Source: CAVDHB01 sp963608705 (lineage in GTDB: Bacteria > Bacteroidota > Bacteroidia > Bacteroidales > Bacteroidaceae). Taken from it: a stretch of DNA of 51,585 bases. Of this stretch, positions 13,940 through 23,562 are shown piece after piece. The first letter of the stretch is position 1. Each line of letters begins with the position of its first letter. The notes under the pieces are model-generated. The model had not been told where the DNA came from and ran no database searches. It worked only from the letters and a program-made list of their open reading frames with translations. The stretch covers positions 1 through 51,585 of the forward strand of contig CAVDHB010000024.1 in the NCBI GenBank assembly GCA_963608705.1. The letters are read 5' to 3'. The translations under genes and the position numbers were made by a program.

Positions 13940-15808
13940 ATGAAGTGTCTAAGTTATCTTTTTATCTGTGCTTTGTTGTGTGGATGTGCCTCCAAGGTGC
14001 CTGCGCCTTCTGCGGTATATCCTGTGCCAGAACCTAAACAGGTGGAGTGGCAGAAGATGGAGACCAATGCCTTTATTCATTTTGGATTGAATACCTTCAA
14101 TAACCGTGAATGGGGATATGGCGATTCTGATCCTTCCACCTTTCATCCTACTCGTCTGGATTGTGAGCAATGGGTGAGGACACTGAAAGCGGCTGGTATG
14201 AAAGGCGTGATTCTCACGGCCAAGCATCATGACGGGTTTTGCCTTTGGCCTACCAAACTGACGGAGTATTGCGTACGCAACTCTCCTTATAAAGGAGATG
14301 TGGTGGGGGAACTGGAGAAGGCTTGTCGGAAGTATGGGTTGAAGTTCGCTGTGTATCTTTCTCCTTGGGACAGACACCAGTCGACTTATGGTACACCGGC
14401 TTATCTGCCTTTCTTTTACAGTCAGTTGCGGGAACTGCTGACCCGTTATGGGAAAGTGTTCGAGGTGTGGTTTGACGGTGCCAACGGAGGGGATGGTTGG
14501 TATGGAGGTGCTAAGGAAGTGCGTACCATCGACCGTAAACATTACTATAATTTCCCGAAGGTCTATCAGATGTTGGATTCCATCCAGCCACAAGCAGTGG
14601 TGTTTGGAGATGGAGGACCTGGATGTCGATGGGTGGGTAATGAACAAGGTTTTGCGGGAGAGACGAACTGGTCTTTTCTGCGAAAGGGCGTGGTCTATCC
14701 TGGATATCCGAATTACCGTGAGTTACAGTATGGTCATGCAGACGGAAACCAGTGGGTGCCGGCGGAATGTGATGTGTCCATTCGTCCCGGATGGTTCTAT
14801 CATGATGCGGAGAATGAGAGAGTGAAAACGCCTGCGCAATTGACAGACTTGTATTACAAGAGTGTGGGACGCAACGGCCTGCTCTTGCTGAATATTCCAG
14901 TGAACAAGGACGGGCTTATTTCCAGAATGGACTCACTCCATGTGGTACAGTTTCATCAGAACATACAGGCGGAACTGGCTCATGACTTGCTGAAAGGGAA
15001 AAAGGCGGAGGTGAGTGACTGTCGAGGTAGGGGATTTACTTCACGGATGTTGACAGACGGAAAATATGATACCTATTGGGCTACGCACGACTCCGTGAAA
15101 ACAGCGGAAGTTGTGTTTCAATTCCGTCGTCCTCTGGCGGTGAATCGTTTGCTGTTGCAGGAATACATTCCGTTGGGACAGCGTGTGAAGTCTTTCTCTG
15201 TATTCTTCCGGGTGGGAGACGTATGGTCTCCTTTGCCCATCCCCGAGGAAACGACCACTATTGGTTATAAACGTTTGCTTCGTTTCGCCACGGTACATAC
15301 AAAAGGCTTGAAGATTCGTTTCAATGATGCCCGCGGGGCTTTGTGTCTGAACCGTATAGGGGCGTTCTATGCGAATACACCTTTGTCGAACAAGGAAGAG
15401 GTGAGCAGGATGGAAGTACCTGCCTCTTATCCTTATATATTGGTGGGAGAAGACAGCGCAAAAGCGAAGGCTATCAATGACCGGAATGCGGCCACCACTT
15501 ATTTCACCACCAAAGACACGTTGAAGATTGATTTGGAAAGTGTACGCAAGGTGTCTGGGCTGACTTATCTGCCCGACCAGGGAAAAGAGAACCACGGATT
15601 GATTTCCAACTATGCTTTATACCAGACCGACAGTCTGTTTACAGATAAGAAACTGCTGATTGGAGGAGAATTCTCCAACATTCGTAACAATCCTGTGATG
15701 CAGTGGTTGGGATTCCCCGAGGTGAAGACTCGTTATCTATTGTTCGTGGTCACTCGTATGATTCACAAGGACGAAAAGAAGGGGTTCGCTGAGTTGGGTA
15801 TCCATTAA
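13940..15808 (+). CDS. Alpha-L-fucosidase, GH29, lipoprotein
   Basis: A 622-residue GH29 enzyme that removes terminal alpha-L-fucose from glycans. A lipoprotein-type signal (MKCLSYLFICALLCGC, Cys16) precedes the catalytic domain, with the conserved ILTAKHHDGFCLWP (92-104) and the nucleophile D179 in VWFDGANG. The C-terminal part contains one or two F5/8-type carbohydrate-binding modules, the first starting near residue 360 with the LTDGKYDTYWAT segment. The ATG at 13940 is chosen because the signal peptide starts there. It is convergent with the regulator gene, and the two stop codons share the self-complementary TTAA at 15805-15808. It probably belongs to the adjacent glycan locus. Confidence 0.92.
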   Translation: MKCLSYLFICALLCGCASKVPAPSAVYPVPEPKQVEWQKMETNAFIHFGLNTFNNREWGYGDSDPSTFHPTRLDCEQWVRTLKAAGMKGVILTAKHHDGFCLWPTKLTEYCVRNSPYKGDVVGELEKACRKYGLKFAVYLSPWDRHQSTYGTPAYLPFFYSQLRELLTRYGKVFEVWFDGANGGDGWYGGAKEVRTIDRKHYYNFPKVYQMLDSIQPQAVVFGDGGPGCRWVGNEQGFAGETNWSFLRKGVVYPGYPNYRELQYGHADGNQWVPAECDVSIRPGWFYHDAENERVKTPAQLTDLYYKSVGRNGLLLLNIPVNKDGLISRMDSLHVVQFHQNIQAELAHDLLKGKKAEVSDCRGRGFTSRMLTDGKYDTYWATHDSVKTAEVVFQFRRPLAVNRLLLQEYIPLGQRVKSFSVFFRVGDVWSPLPIPEETTTIGYKRLLRFATVHTKGLKIRFNDARGALCLNRIGAFYANTPLSNKEEVSRMEVPASYPYILVGEDSAKAKAINDRNAATTYFTTKDTLKIDLESVRKVSGLTYLPDQGKENHGLISNYALYQTDSLFTDKKLLIGGEFSNIRNNPVMQWLGFPEVKTRYLLFVVTRMIHKDEKKGFAELGIH

Positions 15809-18465
15809 TTCAGCTGGCGGTTGGCGTACTCATTGGGGGTGATGCCTTCCACTCTTTTGAAATGGCGGAAGAAAGAGGTCTTGCTGCTGAAACCACATTG
15901 GTCTGAAAGAGCTTCTATGGTGTAGCGTTCATTTCCTTTTTCTTCCACTATTCGTTTGAATTCCTCTACCCGATAGTTGTTCACAAAGTCATTATAGCGG
16001 ATGTGCATGTGGATGTTCAGCACATAGGACAGTTGATAGTCGGGAATCTTTAAAGCCTTTACAGCGTCTTTCAGTTTGAGGGTCTTCTTCAAGTAGGGCT
16101 TTTTCTCTTTCATCCAAGTAGTCAGACGGGTTTCAATATCCTTACAGGTTTCTTCGTCTAACTTGTTGTTCTTGTACTTGTCCGGGGAGTGATTGACGGT
16201 TTCGGAAGAGATGGCTGGTGAAAGAGGCATAATGCGGGGAGTGGATGAGCGTTTCTTTTTCTTGAAATATACAAACAGTGCGACTCCTATACCGGCAAGT
16301 ACAATCAGGAGGCTGAATTTCCAAGACATCCCTCCAGTTCGGACAGGTATCTCCACTTCGGATGCGGGATCGCTTTTTCGGCGAATCTTAAAGATATGAG
16401 TTCCGCTTGACAGACCGTAATAAGTGGCTTCCGCTTGTGCTGTTGTCTCTTTCCATCCGTCATCTACTCCCTCCATCTGGTATTCCAGCTGGGGAGACTG
16501 AGGGTCTGAGTAGCTGAAGTCTGAAAAGCGGAGGGTTAGTACACCCTGTTCTTTTTGTACGCTTTCAGTCACTTGTACAGGATAGGAGTGAGTCTGTATC
16601 TTCTTGTTTGCGTCCCACAGGATGAGACCTTGCGAATTGCCAAACCATATCCGTCCTTGTTCGTCTTGTGCGGGTTGGCAATTGAAAAAGACCGGAGCGG
16701 GAATACCGTCCTCGAAAGAGAAGGATTGGATTTGTCCGTTGGGGAAGGTGTGGAACAATCCTCTGTCGGTGCCAATCCACAGTCCGTTGCTTTGGTCTCC
16801 TATGATAAATCGAGCTTTCTTGCCGTCTTGGAATAATTCGGATTGATAGGGAACGCAATGTGTCAGTTTGCTGTCTGAGGTCAATATCGTGTTTTTGTCC
16901 GTGATAAAATAGAGAGTGTGTCTGTCTTCCCAGATGTCTCTTATATTTTTCCAAGGGAAACCCTCGGGGAATACATCCGTGTGGACTGTTTTGTCTGAGG
17001 AGTCGTACAGGCACGTTCCGGCATTAGTGAAAATCCAGCCGCGACCAATGCGGTCGAAATAGATACGGTAAACGATATTGCCCGGAAGGTTAGAGTTGTT
17101 CATTTGAAGATGGGCAATCGTTTGTCCGTCCTTGCATTGATAGACTCCCGTAGAAGTGCCAATCCACAGACTTCCGTCATGTCCTTCGGCTAAATTGAAT
17201 ATGACGTCTTCTTGGAAATCGGGTGCGGGTTTGAAAGGGGATAACGCTCCAGTATGCGGATTTAGTGTGTATATGCCGTTTCCTGTGGCTATATAATAGG
17301 TATCCATGTGGAAGAGGGTGGAGAATATCATGTTGGAACGCAATAGAGGCGTGGTGTAATGTCGGACAATTTTCTTTGCCTCGTCTATAAACCACAAGCC
17401 TTCTCTTGTGCCAATAACCCGCTGGCTTCCATGTAAGGTGATTGTTCGCACAGGCAACTGACGAGAGGAAAATAAAGGAGGTAATTCATAGAGGGTGAAT
17501 CGACCGTTCTGATACAATGTATAGTCTACTCCCATTTGGAAATAGCCTGTCCATATAATGCCTTCTTTGTCCACTAATAAAGAGTAGACGGAGTTGGAGC
17601 GAAGGCTCTGGTCGTCATTGGGTATATGTTGATAATGTATCGGTGCTTTTGCCTTATCCAAAGGGAGAATATAGATTCCACTGCCATCCATTCCGGCGTA
17701 TATTTCTTTTTTGAGCGGATGGGAAGACAACGTCTTTACGCTTGTCTTGTCTTGGGTGAAGAAAGGGGTAAGTGTTTTCGTTTGGGGAGTATAGGCCACG
17801 ATGCCTTTTGTGCGTGTACCGATATAGAGCTTTCCGTCAATCCAGGTCAGGCAGTTTAATTCGTAAGGAGGAAAAGGGCTGACGAGCTGTGCGTGGCCAG
17901 TGTTTGAAATACGATACAGACCCGTCTCACAGGCCGTCCAAAGAAAGCCTCCCCCAAGGCAGATGGCTCTTACATGGTTTTCCCTTGCCAACGGATTAGA
18001 CTTTAATAAGGTTTGTGTCCATTTCCCGTTTTGTCGGATAAAAACTCCTTGGTTGCTTCCCACATACAGGGTTTGTCCATCCACAGCTAATGTGTTAATT
18101 GATGTGTGAATAAGTTTAGTGAGAGAAGAACGTAACACACCTTTGGCTCTATCTATGGAGTATAGCCCATTGGAATTACCTGCCCATAATTCTCCGTCAG
18201 CAGTCTCCGTAAATGTATTCACAGGTACTGGTTTCCCTTTTTCGTCTGTATACAGCTTGAGATGGAATCCGTCAAAGCGGTTCAGACCTTGGTCTGTGCC
18301 AATCCACACATACCCCTCTTTGTCCTTGTGAATGGTATAGGCGGTGCTGCCTGTCAGTCCCTCATTGAGTGTCAGTGCCTGCCATTTGTAAGAGGCGGCC
18401 AGTCCACGTTGGATAGGAAGTAAAGACAAGATGAAAAGTATCGTATATATGATTTGTCTGCTCAT
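15805..18465 (-). CDS. Membrane-anchored propeller/Y_Y_Y sensor with AraC-type DNA-binding domain
   Basis: An 886-residue regulator. A signal peptide (residues 1-23) precedes a beta-propeller of Reg_prop repeats such as GYVWIGTDQGLNRFDG, then a Y_Y_Y domain near 640-710, a transmembrane helix (SLLIVLAGIGVALFVYF), a basic cytoplasmic linker and a C-terminal HTH_18 AraC domain (ALSDQCGFSSKTSFFRHFKR). It has the sensor and output ends of a Bacteroides hybrid two-component system but no histidine kinase, receiver or phospho-acceptor domain, so the ligand signal must cross the membrane without a phosphorelay. It diverges from the SusC gene, which it probably activates, and overlaps the fucosidase stop by 4 bp. 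Confidence 0.9.
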   Translation of the reverse strand: MSRQIIYTILFILSLLPIQRGLAASYKWQALTLNEGLTGSTAYTIHKDKEGYVWIGTDQGLNRFDGFHLKLYTDEKGKPVPVNTFTETADGELWAGNSNGLYSIDRAKGVLRSSLTKLIHTSINTLAVDGQTLYVGSNQGVFIRQNGKWTQTLLKSNPLARENHVRAICLGGGFLWTACETGLYRISNTGHAQLVSPFPPYELNCLTWIDGKLYIGTRTKGIVAYTPQTKTLTPFFTQDKTSVKTLSSHPLKKEIYAGMDGSGIYILPLDKAKAPIHYQHIPNDDQSLRSNSVYSLLVDKEGIIWTGYFQMGVDYTLYQNGRFTLYELPPLFSSRQLPVRTITLHGSQRVIGTREGLWFIDEAKKIVRHYTTPLLRSNMIFSTLFHMDTYYIATGNGIYTLNPHTGALSPFKPAPDFQEDVIFNLAEGHDGSLWIGTSTGVYQCKDGQTIAHLQMNNSNLPGNIVYRIYFDRIGRGWIFTNAGTCLYDSSDKTVHTDVFPEGFPWKNIRDIWEDRHTLYFITDKNTILTSDSKLTHCVPYQSELFQDGKKARFIIGDQSNGLWIGTDRGLFHTFPNGQIQSFSFEDGIPAPVFFNCQPAQDEQGRIWFGNSQGLILWDANKKIQTHSYPVQVTESVQKEQGVLTLRFSDFSYSDPQSPQLEYQMEGVDDGWKETTAQAEATYYGLSSGTHIFKIRRKSDPASEVEIPVRTGGMSWKFSLLIVLAGIGVALFVYFKKKKRSSTPRIMPLSPAISSETVNHSPDKYKNNKLDEETCKDIETRLTTWMKEKKPYLKKTLKLKDAVKALKIPDYQLSYVLNIHMHIRYNDFVNNYRVEEFKRIVEEKGNERYTIEALSDQCGFSSKTSFFRHFKRVEGITPNEYANRQLN

Positions 18466-18491
18466 TACGTGTCAAACTCTAAAGTCTTGTG

Positions 18492-18499
18492 CAAAAGTA
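18492..18499 (-). promoter_or_regulatory. Possible -7 box of the regulator gene
   Basis: Minus-strand TACTTTTG at 18492-18499 lies about 27 bp before the regulator ATG. No good -33 element is seen, so this is weak. Inverted AGTAGT (18580-18585) and ACTACT (18605-18610) elsewhere in the intergenic region could be an operator. Confidence 0.4.
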
Positions 18500-18691
18500 A
18501 TCATTAATTTCCAAACCAGAGAATACTTCGAGTGTAAAGAAGAAAAGATAAGAGGTAAGTCGCTTATTACATGATGATTAGTAGTATTCATAAAATTAGT
18601 TGAAACTACTTTGTAAGAAGATGAAAGAGATTTCAGCAAGCTTTGATACTTCTTATGAGGGGGAATGATAGGAAATGCATGTAAGGTTCGT

Positions 18692-18699
18692 TATCTTTG
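18692..18699 (+). promoter_or_regulatory. -7 box of the susC operon, activator-type promoter
   Basis: TATCTTTG at 18692-18699 with no recognisable -33 element 20 bp upstream, as expected for a promoter needing an activator such as the adjacent AraC-type regulator. The leader to SusC is about 65 nt and contains a short upstream ORF. The rest of the 306-bp gap (18466-18771) holds no other gene. Confidence 0.65.
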
Positions 18700-18724
18700 T
18701 GGCCAAGAACTTGAGGGGGTGAAT

Positions 18725-18772
18725 ATGCAGACTTGCTCGAGAGATTATGAATCATTTAAAGTTAGGTTTTAA
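18725..18772 (+). CDS. Short upstream ORF coupled to susC
   Basis: Encodes the 15-residue peptide MQTCSRDYESFKVRF. It is preceded by GAGGGGGTGA, a strong purine stretch at Shine-Dalgarno distance, and its TAA overlaps the SusC ATG as TAATG. The arrangement suggests that ribosomes arriving through the short ORF restart on susC. No similarity is recognised, and expression is inferred only from the signals. Confidence 0.4.
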   Translation: MQTCSRDYESFKVRF

Positions 18773-21700
18773 TGAAGATTGTTAGATGGAATTATGCGTT
18801 TCTGCTTTCGGCGGGGCTTTTTTGCTTGCAGCCGTCAGTGTTTGCGCAAAACAGTCCGAATGATGAGAAGACGATTACCATCACGCTGAACGGTGTGCCG
18901 ATGGTGCGTTTCTTGAAGGATGTACAGAAATTGACTCGTTTGAAGTTGATTTATAAGGAAGCTGAGATGCAGAACCTTCCACCTGTGACGATACGTGCGA
19001 ACGGGGAGAAGGCCACGGATGTCATTGACCGTGTGTTGCGGAACGCCGGCATTCCCTATGTGTACACTGACAAAGCCATCATCATCAACCGCCGCATACA
19101 GAAAGTGAACGGTACGGTGGTGGATGCCAAGACGAAAGAACCGTTGATTGGTGCGACCGTAAGGGAACCCCTGCTGGGAAAGGGTACTATAACCAATGAA
19201 AAAGGTGAGTTCACACTGGGTACGGTAGGTGAAGGCGAGCTTGTTTTTTCCTATATGGGTTATGAGCCGCAGCATGTGAAAGTAACCACAGGAAAGAGCT
19301 TGTATGTCACGCTTTCGCAAGAAAAAGGACAGGAGCTGAAGGAAGTGGTCGTGACGGGTATCGTCAACCGTAAAGCCAGCAGCTTCACGGGGTCTATCTC
19401 TTCTTTCAACCAGGAGGATTTGCAGAAAGTGGGTAGTCAGAACTTGGTGAAGAGCTTGCAGGCTTTGGAGCCTTCTATGTTGCAGGTGACTAATCTGGGT
19501 GTCGGATCTAACCCCAATGCAATGCCGACGTTGGAGTTGAACGGTACGTCCAGCTTTAATGATGTGACAGGCAAATACAATGGCAATCCGAACCAGCCGC
19601 TATTCATATTGAATGGTTTCGAGTCCGATTTGCAGACAATCATGGACTTGGATATGAACCTTGTGAAGAGTGTCACTATCTTGAAAGACGCTTCTGCCAA
19701 GGCAATTTATGGTTCAAAGGCTGCCAACGGAGTGGTTATCGTGGAGACCAATCGTCCCAAACCTGGTAAGTTGCAAGTGTATTACAGTGGTGCCGTGACG
19801 ATGGAGGTGCCGGATTTGACCAGTTACAATCTGGCGAACGCTAAGGAGAAGTTGCAAGCTGAATTGTTGTCTGACAATGTGTATGGACAGGAGACCACGC
19901 CGCAGGGAGATGTGAATAGCTGGAATATCTATAATCAGTTGCACAAGGAAACCTTGCGGGGAGTTGACACGTATTGGCTTTCAGTGCCGTTGCGCACAGG
20001 TGTCGGACAGAAACACACGCTGTCTGTAGACGGAGGTAATGAAAACTATATCTATGGTTTGAACCTTTCTTACAACAAGATAACCGGTGCGATGAGGGGG
20101 TCTGACCGTACTACCTTGTCTGGCGATATGTCCATAGAGTATCGTATCAATCAGTTGTCCATCCGAAATTTGGTCTCTGTGGACTATAACAAGCAGAATG
20201 ATCCCTATCATTCTTTTTCTGACTATGCCCAGCAAAACCCTTATTGGCGTAAATATGACGATCAGGGGAAGCCAGTGAAGCAGTTCCTCAGTGTGAGAGA
20301 TGGTATGTACAATCCATTGTGGGATGACCAGTGGTTGGCCTATAACAAAACAAACTACACCCAGTTGACAGACAACCTGGATGTGGACTGGACGATTCTG
20401 CCACAGTTGAGGCTTGTGGGACGTTTTAATTTCACGAAGTTGAACACACAGACCGATGCATTTCGCTCACCCTATTTACTGGAGTTCCAGAATGCAGACA
20501 ATGATGAAAAGGGTAGCTACAGCAAGGGTAACAGTAATTCGTTCCAGATGGGCGGAGACTTGAACTTGAGTTATTCCCACACTATTGCTGACAAGCATAT
20601 ATTCTTTTATAATGTGGGTACCTCTTTTCAGACGACCAATGACGACAGCTATGATTTCTCCGCATACGGTTTCCCGAACGAGACAGACTTCCTCTATTTC
20701 GCTAAAGGATATAAGGTGGATGACCGTCCTTCTGCGGATGAGAGCAAGACAAGAGAGCTGAGCTTTTTGGGTATCTTCAACTATTCTTTTGAAGACCGCT
20801 ATATGCTGGACGCTTCTATACGTACCACAGGGTCAAGCCAATTCGGAAGAGACAAGCGTTGGGGTACATTCTGGTCTACTGGTTTGGGATGGAACGTACA
20901 AAACGAACCCTTCATCAAGAACCATGACATTTCCAAAGTTATCAATTTGTTGAAGATTCGTGGTTCTATCGGTTATTCCGGCTCTCAGAATTTCAATGCT
21001 TATCAATCGTTGGCCACCTACAACTTTTACAGCAAATATTACTTCGGAGGTGACAACGGTTCTTATCTGGCCGCTTTCCCGAACTCGAAGTTGCAGTGGC
21101 AGTCGAAGTATGACAAGAACGTGGGTGTGGACTTGACGCTTTGGAACAAGTTCAATCTGACCTTTAACTACTATGTCTCCACCACGAAGAACTCCATCAG
21201 TTCGCTGACGGTGGCACCTTCTATCGGTTTCGGCTCTTATACGGAGAACATTGGTGATATAGAGAATAAAGGATATGACTTAAATGTAAGTTATAATGTG
21301 TTCAGCATTCCTTCCACCCGTTCTTACTTGAATTTGAATTTCTCGGTAGCTTCTAATAAGAATGTAATCAAGCGTATATCCGATGCCTTGAAGGCGTATA
21401 ACGCAACGATGGATGCGAAAAAGAGTCAGGCAGAAGTGGATGCCAACCACTCCTATGCGGATATTACTCGCCCGGAGGCACGTTATGTGGAGGGACGTTC
21501 CATGACCGCTATCTGGGGAGTACGTTCCGCTGGTATTGATCCGTTGACAGGAAAGGAAGTCTATATCCGTCCGAATGGAGATTACACCTACGTATGGGAT
21601 GCAAAAGACCAGACGGTTATTGGTGATTCTCGTCCAAAAGCGCACGGTACGTTCGGATTTAATTTCTCATTGAAGGGATTTGAGTTGAACACCGTCTGCA

Positions 21701-22086
21701 CCTATCAGGTAGGAGGTGACTATTACAACACGACCTTGGTAGACAAGGTGGAGAATGCGGACATCTATTATAATGTGGATCGTCGTTATCTATACGACCG
21801 GTGGAAGAAGCCAGGGGATATTTCTCTGTATAAAAACATTGCGGATGCCACCACGACCCGTCCTACAAGCCGTTTTGTCATGAAAAACAACGAGATGACA
21901 CTCTCCAGTGTGAATGTGGCATATGATTTCCGTTATTGGAAGTTCATGAAACGTTGGGGCTTGAACTCTTTGCGTTTTGCCTTCTATGTCAACGACATCG
22001 CCACCTTCTCCACGGTGAAACAGGAACGAGGTACTGACTATCCGTTTGCTCGTAACTACAATTTCCAAGTATCACTTAATTTCTGA
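18772..22086 (+). CDS. SusC-family TonB-dependent outer-membrane transporter
   Basis: An 1104-residue SusC/RagA-type receptor. After the signal peptide (to about residue 25) comes an STN domain (about 32-108, ITITLNGVPMVRFLKDVQK), a carboxypeptidase-regulatory-like beta-sandwich (about 113-190, GTVVDAKTKEPLIGATV), the plug (about 195-330) and a 22-strand barrel ending in an aromatic residue (VSLNF). It imports oligomers across the outer membrane using TonB energy, with SusD as lid. STN domains often contact anti-sigma factors, yet no ECF sigma/anti-sigma pair is present and regulation instead appears to be by the divergent AraC-type protein. The start overlaps the upstream ORF stop. Confidence 0.95.
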   Translation: MKIVRWNYAFLLSAGLFCLQPSVFAQNSPNDEKTITITLNGVPMVRFLKDVQKLTRLKLIYKEAEMQNLPPVTIRANGEKATDVIDRVLRNAGIPYVYTDKAIIINRRIQKVNGTVVDAKTKEPLIGATVREPLLGKGTITNEKGEFTLGTVGEGELVFSYMGYEPQHVKVTTGKSLYVTLSQEKGQELKEVVVTGIVNRKASSFTGSISSFNQEDLQKVGSQNLVKSLQALEPSMLQVTNLGVGSNPNAMPTLELNGTSSFNDVTGKYNGNPNQPLFILNGFESDLQTIMDLDMNLVKSVTILKDASAKAIYGSKAANGVVIVETNRPKPGKLQVYYSGAVTMEVPDLTSYNLANAKEKLQAELLSDNVYGQETTPQGDVNSWNIYNQLHKETLRGVDTYWLSVPLRTGVGQKHTLSVDGGNENYIYGLNLSYNKITGAMRGSDRTTLSGDMSIEYRINQLSIRNLVSVDYNKQNDPYHSFSDYAQQNPYWRKYDDQGKPVKQFLSVRDGMYNPLWDDQWLAYNKTNYTQLTDNLDVDWTILPQLRLVGRFNFTKLNTQTDAFRSPYLLEFQNADNDEKGSYSKGNSNSFQMGGDLNLSYSHTIADKHIFFYNVGTSFQTTNDDSYDFSAYGFPNETDFLYFAKGYKVDDRPSADESKTRELSFLGIFNYSFEDRYMLDASIRTTGSSQFGRDKRWGTFWSTGLGWNVQNEPFIKNHDISKVINLLKIRGSIGYSGSQNFNAYQSLATYNFYSKYYFGGDNGSYLAAFPNSKLQWQSKYDKNVGVDLTLWNKFNLTFNYYVSTTKNSISSLTVAPSIGFGSYTENIGDIENKGYDLNVSYNVFSIPSTRSYLNLNFSVASNKNVIKRISDALKAYNATMDAKKSQAEVDANHSYADITRPEARYVEGRSMTAIWGVRSAGIDPLTGKEVYIRPNGDYTYVWDAKDQTVIGDSRPKAHGTFGFNFSLKGFELNTVCTYQVGGDYYNTTLVDKVENADIYYNVDRRYLYDRWKKPGDISLYKNIADATTTRPTSRFVMKNNEMTLSSVNVAYDFRYWKFMKRWGLNSLRFAFYVNDIATFSTVKQERGTDYPFARNYNFQVSLNF

Positions 22087-22092
22087 TGAATT

Positions 22093-23550
22093 ATGAAACT
22101 GACTTATATAGCACTGTCCGCTTGTTTGGCTTTTTCGCTGTCCTCTTGTAGTGACTGGTTTGACGTATTGCCTCGCACGCAGATGTATGAAGGGGATTTG
22201 TATGCGAAAGAATACGGATTCCAACAACAGGTGACAGGACTTTACATTAATATGTCTTCTCCCTCTCTTTATGGAAGAGAGGCCACATTTGGATTGATGG
22301 ATGTGCTGACAGGAATGTATGATATTCCCAATGTGGCCAACAACACCTACAAATACGCCTTGCAGTATAATTACGAACAGTCAAGTACAAAGGGCGCTAT
22401 CACCAGTCTGTGGAGCACGGGGTATAACGTGATTGCCAATGCTAACGAGATGCTCCGCAATGCGGGAATTGTACAGGATGTGGCCAAGGAAGAGACACAA
22501 AATGCCAAACTGAGTGACAAGTTCAACTCGGAGCAGACAAGGGATATTCTTTGTGGTGAGGCTTTGGCTGTCAGGGCGTATGTGCATTTCGACTTGTTGC
22601 GTATGTTCGGTCAGACTCCCAAAGAGAATCCTGACAAACCTTCCATCCCTTATGTAACCACTTTGAAGAAAGAGGTGACTCCGCAGTCTACTTGTAAGGA
22701 GGTGGTGGAAAAAGTGGAGACTGATCTCTTGCAGGCAGAGCGGTTGTTAAAGACAACCGACCCTGTGGTAAAGGGAAATCCGCAACCCTCAGACAGCTAT
22801 TTCGCCCACTATAAGCGTGCGGCTCGCATGAACTACTATGCGGTGTGCGGACTCTTGGCAAGGGTGTATGCCTATGCCGGAGATTGGACAAACGCCCGTA
22901 AATGGGCTGAGGTGGTGGTTAATTCCAATAAGTACAGCTGGAACACCAACGCTTCGATAGAGAAAGGCGACAAAGTGGGAACCAGTGAGTTGGTTTTCAG
23001 TCTTTACGATTCGGATATGAAGACGAACGATGATCCGTACTTCAAAATCACGACAGACGGAAACAATTCCAATTGGTTGCCTATCTCTGGTGCGTCTTAT
23101 AAGAGCTTGTATCAGGACGGTGACCGTCGGGCGAAACTCTTTAATACTACTGGCGGAGACTATCTCTGTCAGAAATACGTGGTGACGGAGAATGATGTCA
23201 CAGATTCTCTCTCCGTTCAGCATCGGTATCCCATGATTCGTCTTTCAGAGATGTATTATATTCTGACAGAAGCAGATTTAGATGCGGACGATTTGGCACA
23301 GGCTAATACAGACTTGAATGCGGTGCGTGTGGGAAAAGGACTGCCTTCCAAAGATTTTACCACCACGGACGAGGTGCGTAAGGAGTTGGACAATGAGTAT
23401 CAGCGTGAGTTCGTGGCGGAAGGACAACTCTTCTACTACATCAAACGTCGCAATGCCCAGAATTTGATTAACACCCAGTACAAAGTGGACTTCGTGTTCC
23501 CGTTGCCCGATAACGAGTACACGTATGGTAATCGTAAACCGAACAAATAA
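22093..23550 (+). CDS. SusD/RagB-family surface lipoprotein
   Basis: A 485-residue SusD/RagB homologue, the substrate-binding lid of the SusC transporter. The lipobox is LSSC (Cys19) and is followed by acidic residues (SDWFD), consistent with export to the cell surface. TPR-like helices (EALAVRAYVHFDLLRMFG) and the C-terminal RagB region (YPMIRLSEMYYILTEA, RREFVAEGQLFYYIKRR-like segment) are present. It begins 6 bp after susC and is surely co-transcribed. The ligand is not predictable from sequence. Confidence 0.95.
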   Translation: MKLTYIALSACLAFSLSSCSDWFDVLPRTQMYEGDLYAKEYGFQQQVTGLYINMSSPSLYGREATFGLMDVLTGMYDIPNVANNTYKYALQYNYEQSSTKGAITSLWSTGYNVIANANEMLRNAGIVQDVAKEETQNAKLSDKFNSEQTRDILCGEALAVRAYVHFDLLRMFGQTPKENPDKPSIPYVTTLKKEVTPQSTCKEVVEKVETDLLQAERLLKTTDPVVKGNPQPSDSYFAHYKRAARMNYYAVCGLLARVYAYAGDWTNARKWAEVVVNSNKYSWNTNASIEKGDKVGTSELVFSLYDSDMKTNDDPYFKITTDGNNSNWLPISGASYKSLYQDGDRRAKLFNTTGGDYLCQKYVVTENDVTDSLSVQHRYPMIRLSEMYYILTEADLDADDLAQANTDLNAVRVGKGLPSKDFTTTDEVRKELDNEYQREFVAEGQLFYYIKRRNAQNLINTQYKVDFVFPLPDNEYTYGNRKPNK

Positions 23551-23562
23551 AGAAGTATCAGT

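Noticed and set aside
13949..14647. Minus-strand reading frame of 232 codons opposite the fucosidase gene
   Set aside because: It lies wholly inside a clear GH29 coding region and encodes no recognisable domain.
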